This document shows positions 1 to 5,420 of a stretch of DNA of 5,420 nucleotides, piece after piece (positions within the stretch are counted from its first letter, which is position 1; each line of letters begins with the position of its first letter). The stretch comes from Phycisphaerales bacterium. Lineage in GTDB: Bacteria > Planctomycetota > Phycisphaerae > Sedimentisphaerales > Anaerobacaceae. The notes beneath the pieces are model-generated. The model was not told where the DNA came from. It saw nothing but the letters and a program-made list of their open reading frames with translations, and ran no database searches. The position numbers and the translations under genes are program-made. Location of the stretch: assembly GCA_003533825.1 (NCBI GenBank), contig DQCG01000058.1, positions 1 to 5,420 on the forward strand. Direction: 5' to 3'.

Positions 1-1
1 G

Positions 2-3000
2 GTCTACGGCGCGAACTTCGAAACGGTGGACGCCGAGGTTTTTCATCCGATGCTGACCGATCAGATTCAGTGTCAGGATAATCCGACGTTCATGGCCTTC
101 GGCGTCAAGGACCGGGCGGGCCGGCTGGCGATTTCGCCTCGTGATTTTGCCCGTTTCGGATTGTTGTATTTGCGAAAAGGCAAGTGGAAAAACAAGCAGC
201 TCATCAGTCGCGAACATGCAATTATGGCGGTCGCGAGCTCTTTGCCCAATTCAATTCCGCGGGCGGGCAAGCAAGCGGCGGATATGATACCTCAGCAGCG
301 ATCGATAGGCTCGAAGAACATACCGGACAATCAGTGTGACCACGCCGGCAGCTATAGCTGGCTCTGGTGGACAAACGGTGTCGGCCGGGACGGCGCGCGG
401 CATTGGCCGGATGTGCCCGTTGACGCTTACGGCTGCTTCGGTCACGGCGGATTGCGTGCGATGGTTGTTTTGCCGGGCCTGGATACGATTATAAGCTGGA
501 ACGATACCAAAATCCGCGGTGCCGAAATGGAGAACCACGTGTTGAGGCTGTTGGTAGAAAGCCATCCCCAAGCTCCGCTTGAGGCTGCCACCCAACACAC
601 CAGGGACTTCGGCAACAGAGCCACAGTCACGTGGGAATATTTGGAATGGAGCATCGAGTGCTCCCTTGATTCAGGCAATCCTTTCGACGTTTCGGCAAGG
701 GTGACTTTTACCCACGCCGGCACCGGTCAAAAACGCGTGACCGAGATGTTCTACGATGGTGACGATGCATGGCGATTTCGCTTCACCGGAACTCGAACAG
801 GCAAGTGGACTTTCGAGACGTCAAGTGAAGTGTCTGAGCTAAATGGTCACACCGGCGCGGTGACTGTTGCGGAGAATCCCAGTCGAAATATCAAAGGCTT
901 TCTGACACACGTGGGCAATAAATATGCAATCCAGGTAAAAGATGACAAGGATTTGCGAGGATACCTGTTCAACGCCTATATGAGCAGGGTCAGGCATCCG
1001 GCTTATCTGGACGACTTTGGCGCCGATTTGCAGCAGGTTCAGACAAAGGCCGGAGCCTGCTTAAAGGATGCCCTGGCTAACGGATTTGAGATTGTCTTTG
1101 TGCATGTCAACAACAACTGGTTCAAGCTCGGGGTCAGAGAGCACAACAAGCACAACAGTGAGAATCCGGACCCGCTGGCATTCCGGGTGCTGGAAAAGAT
1201 TATCAAGACAATCCACGCATCGGGCGGCCGAGTTCACATCTGGGCATGGGGAGATGAGTCGCGTAAGTGGACGCCGAAGGGTGTTCCCGGCGGTATAAAC
1301 GGTAAAGCAGACAGGCGCTTGCAGCGTTATATAGCTGCGAGGCTTGGCCCTTTAGCAGGCTGGACTATGGGATATGGATTCGATCTGCATGAGTGGACAA
1401 ACACCGGGCAGTTGAATAACTGGGCGGTGTATATGCACGAGCATTTCGGCTTCCAGCATCTGTTGTGTGCGAGGGGACATCTGCTCAAAGGGCCTTTCAA
1501 CCTCAACTCATACGATGGATTCGGGCGGAATGTGGCGCTGACGGCAACGGCACACGGACCGGCTGACTACCAGGAAATTGCCGAAGACATGGATGGCGAT
1601 TTGGCACGGCCTCATTTGTACGAGGAAAGGCACAGCTACAAGCGCGACGGCTTTAACCTTGACATGGATGGGACGCGGAGACTGCTGTGGTGGGAATCGA
1701 TGGCCGGCGGCATGGGTGGCTTCTACGGTTTCTATCCCGATAGTCCTTACCCGTATCCGAATCCGGAGCAACTGCGAACACACTACACGTTTTGGCATAC
1801 GAACAATCGCTTCAGGCTGGATATGCATAGAGCCAACAATCTTAGTAATAGTGCCCGTGTTCTGTCGGTTCCCTCAAAGCTTCACTGCGTTTTCTACGGC
1901 GAAAACGCTTCGTCGATTCACATGGATTTGTCCGGAATGACGAGCGCGCAGCCCGCAATTGCCGTGGATACGAAAAAGCAGTACAAGGAAATCAAAATCG
2001 GAACGCTTAGCGCCAAAGAGCACCTCTGGAAGACCCCGTATCGCTCCGACTGGGCGATTGCCGTTGGCGACTTCGATAAGGCCGGCCCAGCCGCGAAGCT
2101 GCAAGACTCGGCCGGACAGATCATTGCAGACCCGGAGCATTCGCAGTGGCTCAAACGCAGTGACGGCAGGCCGTTCTTTATGTGCGGGCCGGGTGACCCG
2201 GAGGATTTTCTCTATCGCGGCACGCTAAGGCCGGATGGAACCCGCACCGGCGACCAGTCGGATTTGATCGACAAAATGAAGGGAACCGGGGCCAACTGTA
2301 TTTACTTAATGGCGATACGCTCGCACGGCGGCGACGGCGACAAAACGCATAATCCGTTTATCAATCATGACGTGTCAAAAGGCATAGATCCCGACGTGCT
2401 TGATCAATGGGAAACTTGGTTTACCGAAATGGATAAGCGCAATATTGTCATTTATCTTTTTCTCTACGACGACAGTGCGCGGGTTTGGAGGACTGGTGAC
2501 AGGGTGGGTGAAGAAGAAAAGAATTTTATCCACACGCTCGTGAACCGGTTCGAGCATCATAGGAATCTGATATGGTGCATCGCAGAGGAATATCAGGAGG
2601 CGTTAAGCGCCAAACGGGTGAAAAATATTGCCGCGGAAATCCGCTCCGCCGACGATCACAACCATGTTATCGCCGTGCACAAGCTTAACGGTCTGGATTT
2701 CTCGGAGTTCGCTGATGAGCCGAACATCGACCAGTTTGCGATTCAGTATAACGTCGAGACTGCCGAAGAGCTGCATACAGGAATCGTTAAGGCATGGAAG
2801 GACGCCAGAGGCAAATACAACCTTAATCTGTCGGAAGCAGCCGATTGGGGAACTGGTGCCGAATTGCGGAAGAAGTGCTGGGCGTGCGCGATGGGCGGAG
2901 CATACGTGATGATTTTAGGGATGGATATCGCCACGACGGCCAAAAGCGACCTTCAAGACTGCGGACGGCTGGTGCGTTTTTTCGAGTCAACCGATTTTCA

Positions 3001-3280
3001 ACAGTTCTCGCCACACGATGAGCTTGGATTCGCCGGAACGCAATACGTGCTGGCCCGGCCGGGCAGAAGCTATATCGCGTACGCATCGAAATTGCAGGGT
3101 AAAATTGGCTTGAAAAAGATGCGGGCGGGGGTGTATAAATTACGTTGGTTCGATTGTGCAACGGGCAGCGAGGTCATAAAGGAAAACGTAACCGTTGCCG
3201 CCGGCGATCGAAGCTGGAACAAACCGGGCGGTATAGGAAACGAATTGGCAGTTTATATCGAACGTGTCGGGGGATTATGA
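2..3280 (+). CDS. Serine hydrolase (C-terminal part) fused to DUF5060 and two glycoside-hydrolase-like modules; 5'-partial
   Basis: The frame is open at the left edge (nt 2 onward), so the GTG at 26 is probably internal and the gene starts upstream. It ends at TGA 3278-3280. Residues are counted from the codon at 26. Residues 1-180 look like the C-terminal half of a beta-lactamase/esterase-type serine hydrolase: SPRDFARFGLLYL, a YSWLWW stretch, and FGHGG (138-142) in the place of the third active-site motif. The SxxK and Tyr motifs would lie upstream. Residues 199-300 resemble DUF5060 (NPFDV, FYDGDDAWRFRF, GKWTF). Residues 305-600 form a TIM-barrel-like glycosidase module; E456 and E533/E534 are candidate acids. 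Residues 610-684 are a small beta-domain. Residues 710-985 resemble DUF4038/apiosidase-like barrels, with E854/E855 and E937 as candidate catalytic pair. Residues 1000-1082 resemble Collagen_bind_2. The inferred role is extracytoplasmic polysaccharide degradation; the substrate is unknown. Confidence 0.85.
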   Translation, partial: VYGANFETVDAEVFHPMLTDQIQCQDNPTFMAFGVKDRAGRLAISPRDFARFGLLYLRKGKWKNKQLISREHAIMAVASSLPNSIPRAGKQAADMIPQQRSIGSKNIPDNQCDHAGSYSWLWWTNGVGRDGARHWPDVPVDAYGCFGHGGLRAMVVLPGLDTIISWNDTKIRGAEMENHVLRLLVESHPQAPLEAATQHTRDFGNRATVTWEYLEWSIECSLDSGNPFDVSARVTFTHAGTGQKRVTEMFYDGDDAWRFRFTGTRTGKWTFETSSEVSELNGHTGAVTVAENPSRNIKGFLTHVGNKYAIQVKDDKDLRGYLFNAYMSRVRHPAYLDDFGADLQQVQTKAGACLKDALANGFEIVFVHVNNNWFKLGVREHNKHNSENPDPLAFRVLEKIIKTIHASGGRVHIWAWGDESRKWTPKGVPGGINGKADRRLQRYIAARLGPLAGWTMGYGFDLHEWTNTGQLNNWAVYMHEHFGFQHLLCARGHLLKGPFNLNSYDGFGRNVALTATAHGPADYQEIAEDMDGDLARPHLYEERHSYKRDGFNLDMDGTRRLLWWESMAGGMGGFYGFYPDSPYPYPNPEQLRTHYTFWHTNNRFRLDMHRANNLSNSARVLSVPSKLHCVFYGENASSIHMDLSGMTSAQPAIAVDTKKQYKEIKIGTLSAKEHLWKTPYRSDWAIAVGDFDKAGPAAKLQDSAGQIIADPEHSQWLKRSDGRPFFMCGPGDPEDFLYRGTLRPDGTRTGDQSDLIDKMKGTGANCIYLMAIRSHGGDGDKTHNPFINHDVSKGIDPDVLDQWETWFTEMDKRNIVIYLFLYDDSARVWRTGDRVGEEEKNFIHTLVNRFEHHRNLIWCIAEEYQEALSAKRVKNIAAEIRSADDHNHVIAVHKLNGLDFSEFADEPNIDQFAIQYNVETAEELHTGIVKAWKDARGKYNLNLSEAADWGTGAELRKKCWACAMGGAYVMILGMDIATTAKSDLQDCGRLVRFFESTDFQQFSPHDELGFAGTQYVLARPGRSYIAYASKLQGKIGLKKMRAGVYKLRWFDCATGSEVIKENVTVAAGDRSWNKPGGIGNELAVYIERVGGL

Positions 3281-3286
3281 AAGGAA
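3281..3286 (+). promoter_or_regulatory. Shine-Dalgarno site deciding the YbjQ-family start
   Basis: AAGGAA lies directly after the TGA of the upstream gene, and its AGGA core is five bases before the ATG at 3291. This supports the ATG over the in-frame GTG at 3264, which lies inside the end of the preceding gene. Translation of the small gene may be coupled to that of the giant upstream gene. Confidence 0.65.
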
Positions 3287-3290
3287 TCCG

Positions 3291-3623
3291 ATGGACGATG
3301 TTCAAATTTTCACGACGCCGATTCTGGATGGTATTAAAATCAGGCAGTACAAGGGGATTGTGATTGTGCGGAACGTTCGGGCGATCAACATTATCCGTGA
3401 TTTCTTTACTCATTTTCGCGATATCTTCGGCGGACGGTCGGAGTCATATCAGGAAGTGATGAAGGATATGCAGGACGATGTGATTGCCGAAGCAAAGGAC
3501 GAGGCGAGAAAGTTGGGAGCCAATGCCATTATCGGCTTCGCCCTGGATTACGATAACGTTGGCTCCAAGAACAAATCGCTGCTGATGGCGTCGGCCAAAG
3601 GCACTGCGGTAGTGGTCGAATGA
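3291..3623 (+). CDS. YbjQ/UPF0145 family protein
   Basis: A 110-residue protein, close to the usual length of the YbjQ/UPF0145 family (PF01906), whose E. coli member is about 107 residues. Family hallmarks in order are an N-terminal beta-strand with QIFTTPILDG, the strand YKGIVIVRNV, a central helical segment FFTHFRDIFGGRSESYQEV, the helix AEAKDEARKLGANAIIGF, and the C-terminal strand ending in ASAKGTAVVVE. Members are small soluble proteins, often annotated as heavy-metal binding, but the biochemical role is not settled and none should be assumed here. No signal peptide is visible, so it is probably cytoplasmic. The start at 3291 is chosen for its well-spaced AAGGA; the frame extends back to a GTG at 3264, which would overlap the upstream gene by 17 bases. 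It lies 10 bases after the giant hydrolase and 42 bases before the selenoprotein. Confidence 0.9.
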   Translation: MDDVQIFTTPILDGIKIRQYKGIVIVRNVRAINIIRDFFTHFRDIFGGRSESYQEVMKDMQDDVIAEAKDEARKLGANAIIGFALDYDNVGSKNKSLLMASAKGTAVVVE

Positions 3624-3654
3624 ATCTCCTCGAACGCCTGAGAAGAAAAGTCAC

Positions 3655-3660
3655 AGGTGA
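3655..3660 (+). promoter_or_regulatory. Shine-Dalgarno site for the selenoprotein gene
   Basis: AGGTGA precedes the ATG at 3666 with a spacer of five bases. Two other in-frame starts lie just upstream (GTG 3657 and ATG 3660) but overlap this site. It therefore favours 3666. The choice changes the N-terminus by only two or three residues. Confidence 0.55.
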
Positions 3661-3665
3661 TGCAA

Positions 3666-5114
3666 ATGAGAAACAAAAACTTCGTTTTGACGATGATTGG
3701 CATTCTCAGCGCGGTGCTTGTGTGTTTAGCCGTTTATTTCTCGAGCCCGCCGGAGAAGTCCGAGCCGCCCGCCGCGGTTTCGGTGTGCCGGCTGTCTGAT
3801 ATAGCGCTGCAACCACTATCGGTCGATGTGCCGCAGCCTGAATTTAGCCAAATAACATCTATGGTCGATCCCAACCATGCGATGACTCCGGCCGATCCCA
3901 ACCAGGCAATGACCCCGGCCGAGCCCAACCAGGTGACATCTCAGGCGGCTGCCGTAAAAGACACTTTCAAGGATGAGCCCGAGGCGCATGCTCTCTACGA
4001 AAAGATGATTGAGACTATGCGAAACGCCGAAAGCCTTTCTTATAAAGGCGATTGCGGCAATTGCAACTACACGATCTGGATGAAGAAACCCAACTACTTT
4101 CGCGTGGAGACCGTCAATAGGCAAGGCGTCGAGTGCGGTACGCTTGTCGGCGATGGCGATCATCTCTGGATTTATTGGCCGTCAGATCGTCCACATTTTT
4201 CCAGTGAGGACAGGGCCAGCTATGAAAAAAAAACCGCATCGAAAGTCTATATGAAAGAAGCAACTCCCATAGGACGGCACTCAATTGGACATAAGACGGG
4301 TTTGCTGGGTGCTGGAATGGGTATGACAATAATCGATCCGAGCACCTTTCACGGCTATACGGATTCTCTTCACCCCTATCTGGACGGCGTCAGAGGCTGG
4401 GAAATAGAGAGCATCAAAGGGCATGAGTGTGACGTTATTGAAGTCAGCTTCATGAAGCGTCAGCGGATTTGGTACATTTGGCTTTCCAAACAGGACCATC
4501 TTCCTCGGAAATTGAAGGAAGTAGTTCGCGTGGCACGCCCGATCATCGGGTATGAATACTGGTCAGACGTGACTATCAATGCGGAAATACCGGATGAGAA
4601 ATTTGTCTGGTCACCGCCGGCCGGCTGGCAGCAATGGACACTGCCCGATATTGACGAAAAGCTTCTCAAGCCGGGCGCCGAAGCGCCCGATTTCGAACTG
4701 CTTTTGGCGGACGAAACCACGGTCAAACTCTCGGATTATCGCGGCAAGATTGTCTGGTTCTATATCTGGCGGGCGGGGTGACCGGCCTGCCGGGAGGAGA
4801 TGCGTCATCTCCAGACACTCTCTGAAAAGTATAAAGACAAAGGCCTGGTGATTCTCGGCTTCAACTGTGCGGACGACAAACAGATTGCACTGGATTTTAT
4901 GCGTGAAAATTCGGCGACGTTCCCGAGCGTTCTGGATTCCTCCGACGCCGCTGTAAAGATTGGATTTTACGGTTATCAAATGAGCGGCGTGCCGCTGAAT
5001 TACATCATCGATCCGGAGGGAAAGATTGTCGACGCCTGGTACGGTTACGAGGAAGGCCATAAACAAGCGCTTGCGGCTCTGGAAAAGGCAGGGCTTAAAC
5101 TGGAAGGTCAGTAA
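3666..5114 (+). CDS. Membrane-anchored LolA-like/TlpA-like redoxin selenoprotein (TGA 4779-4781 read as selenocysteine)
   Basis: Read through one in-frame TGA, this is a 482-residue protein ending at TAA 5112-5114. Residues 1-5 are basic and 6-25 hydrophobic, making a signal anchor; the Cys at 20 has no proper lipobox. Residues 30-100 are a Pro/Asn-rich linker with a 9-residue repeat. Residues 103-325 resemble the LolA/DUF2092-type beta fold (MKKPNYFRVE, GDGDHLWIYWP, AEIPDEKFVW) and carry C130-G-N-C133. Residues 336-482 are a thioredoxin/AhpC-TSA domain: PGAEAPDFEL, LSDYRGKIVWFYIW, then U372-P-A-C375-REEM, GLVILGFN, the cis-Pro loop GVP (P443), and YIIDPEGKIVDAW. U372 replaces the N-terminal Cys of the usual CxxC. 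The domain continues without interruption on both sides of the TGA and a SECIS-like hairpin follows it. Inferred role: extracytoplasmic thiol-disulfide or peroxide redox chemistry; partner unknown. The alternative is a Cys-to-TGA nonsense mutation or a sequencing error. Confidence 0.88.
3867..3947 (+). repeat. Three tandem 27-nt (9-residue) units in the linker of the selenoprotein
   Basis: Units at 3867-3893, 3894-3920 and 3921-3947 encode DPNHAMTPA, DPNQAMTPA and EPNQVTSQA. Units 1 and 2 differ at only three of 27 bases, all in third codon positions; unit 3 has decayed. They lie between the membrane anchor and the LolA-like domain and probably form a flexible spacer (residues 68-94) that could vary in copy number between strains. 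Confidence 0.85.
4779..4781 (+). other. In-frame TGA codon predicted to encode selenocysteine (Sec372)
   Basis: The TGA falls exactly where thioredoxin-fold proteins have the first Cys of CxxC. The codons around it read W-R-A-G-(TGA)-P-A-C-R-E-E-M. The frame is identical before and after, and the downstream part holds the rest of the thioredoxin fold. TGA is used as a normal stop by the two preceding genes (3278-3280 and 3621-3623), so global reassignment of TGA to Trp or Gly is not the explanation. Confidence 0.9.
4796..4812 (+). promoter_or_regulatory. Putative bacterial SECIS hairpin
   Basis: GGAGATG (4796-4802) pairs perfectly with CATCTCC (4806-4812) around a three-base loop CGT (4803-4805). 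The apical loop begins 21 bases after the TGA. The second loop base is G. This fits the published bSECIS pattern: an upper stem of at least four pairs, a small loop with G among its first two bases, and roughly 16-37 bases between UGA and loop. In bacteria this element lies inside the coding region and is bound by SelB carrying Sec-tRNA. The fold was judged by eye; no energy was calculated. Confidence 0.75.
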
Positions 5115-5116
5115 GA

Positions 5117-5380
5117 ATGAAGAATTTGTTTGCGGACAGTATGGCCACAACTCACAAGTCGTTCATCAGGGAAATTTTGAAGGTGACCCTGGATAGCAAT
5201 GTCATATCATTCGCCGGTGGTTTGCCGAATCCTAAGTTGTTTCCGGTCAAAGAGCTTGCCGATGCGTGCCTGAAAGTTTTGCAGGAGGACGGCGAAAATG
5301 TTCTTCAGTACAGTACGACCGAGGGCTATCTGCCTTTGAGGGAGTATATCGCCGAGCGATATTTTGTAAAAAGGGGATAA
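5117..5380 (+). CDS. N-terminal fragment of a PLP-dependent aminotransferase (LysN/MocR-like, COG1167 type); probably truncated or frameshifted
   Basis: The ATG is two bases after the selenoprotein stop, suggesting translational coupling; the Shine-Dalgarno is weak (AAGG at 5104-5107). The 87 residues match the N-terminus of fold-type I aminotransferases such as 2-aminoadipate aminotransferase: ISFAGGLPNPKLFP (30-43), then LQYSTTEGYLPLREYIAERY (63-82). Full-length family members have about 400 residues, with the PLP-binding lysine far downstream. Here a TAA (5378-5380) follows the run AAAAAGGGG. One extra G there would give VKRGIK, which suits the family, and a frame that stays open to the window end. 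However, the usual ITxGSQQ segment is not visible in any frame within the remaining 40 bases. A sequencing indel, a true pseudogene or a recombination junction are all possible. The substrate cannot be told from this fragment. Confidence 0.75.
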   Translation: MKNLFADSMATTHKSFIREILKVTLDSNVISFAGGLPNPKLFPVKELADACLKVLQEDGENVLQYSTTEGYLPLREYIAERYFVKRG

Positions 5381-5420
5381 AGCGACTGGCTAAGGTTATA
5401 AAAAAAGTCTTGGCGGAAAA

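Noticed and set aside
26..28. GTG at 26 as the true start of the first gene
   Set aside because: The frame is open to the left edge, no Shine-Dalgarno precedes it, and a start here would leave a serine hydrolase without its catalytic serine.
1508..1828. 106-codon minus-strand ORF and other shadow ORFs inside the giant hydrolase gene
   Set aside because: They overlap well-supported coding sequence, have no domain signature, and have Arg/Ser-rich or otherwise unnatural composition.
3264..3266. GTG at 3264 as the start of the YbjQ-family gene
   Set aside because: It overlaps the preceding gene, and the ATG at 3291 has a well-placed AAGGA and gives the usual family length.
3714..3728. Lipoprotein signal around Cys20 of the selenoprotein
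   Set aside because: The residues before the Cys are V-L-V, with Val rather than Gly, Ala or Ser at -1, and the hydrophobic stretch continues past the Cys, so a plain membrane anchor fits better.
3657..4781. Gene ending at TGA 4781
   Set aside because: The protein would end in the middle of a thioredoxin fold, one residue before its active site, while the missing part follows directly in frame.
4779..4781. Genetic code with TGA as Trp or Gly
   Set aside because: TGA ends the two preceding genes at natural family C-termini, so TGA is a stop in this organism outside the special context.
4782..4793. CCGG-CCTG-CCGG hairpin immediately after the TGA as the SECIS element
   Set aside because: It has only four pairs, the loop G is in the last position, and the distance to the TGA is too short for the bSECIS pattern. 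The 4796-4812 hairpin fits better.
4800..5114. Separate 104-residue gene starting at ATG 4800 behind a GGAGG
   Set aside because: The GGAGG at 4793-4797 is only two bases from the ATG, too close for initiation. The product would lack the first half of the thioredoxin fold, including the active site. It is in frame with the upstream gene.
4611..5150. 179-codon ORF on the minus strand
   Set aside because: It is antisense to the redoxin domain, shows no recognisable motif, and is a by-product of codon use on the + strand.

Overview
The window holds four genes, all on the + strand and tightly packed. They look like one transcription unit or the middle of one. The gene content suggests a planctomycete-like bacterium, perhaps of the Phycisphaerae. 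The reasons are a giant DUF5060/DUF4038-type glycosidase fusion, an exported LolA-like plus redoxin protein, and the moderate GC content. This taxonomic call is inference, because no rRNA or other marker gene is present.

Region 1 (2-3280) is the 3' part of a very large ORF that enters from the left edge. In order it encodes the C-terminal half of a serine hydrolase (beta-lactamase/esterase fold), a DUF5060 beta-sandwich, a first TIM-barrel glycosidase-like module with a small beta-domain, then a second DUF4038-like barrel ending in a Collagen_bind_2-like beta-domain. Region 2 (3291-3623) is a small YbjQ/UPF0145 protein.

Region 3 (3666-5114) is the main result. At first sight it is two ORFs (3657-4781 and 4800-5114), but both lie in the same frame and are separated only by an in-frame TGA at 4779-4781. 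That TGA sits exactly at the first Cys position of the CxxC active site of a TlpA/AhpC-like thioredoxin domain and reads U-P-A-C-R-E-E. Fourteen nucleotides further on there is a perfect 7-bp hairpin with a CGT loop (4796-4812), which matches the published bacterial SECIS pattern. I therefore annotate one membrane-anchored, probably periplasmic selenoprotein of about 482 residues: an N-terminal anchor, a Pro/Asn repeat linker, a LolA-like domain carrying a CGNC motif, and a Sec-containing redoxin domain.

Region 4 (5117-5380) is the N-terminus of a fold-type I PLP aminotransferase of the LysN/MocR-like group. It stops after only 87 codons at a TAA, 40 bases before the window ends, and looks frameshifted or broken. 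No RNA genes, insertion sequences, CRISPR arrays or convincing terminators were seen. Intergenic gaps are 10, 42 and 2 bases.
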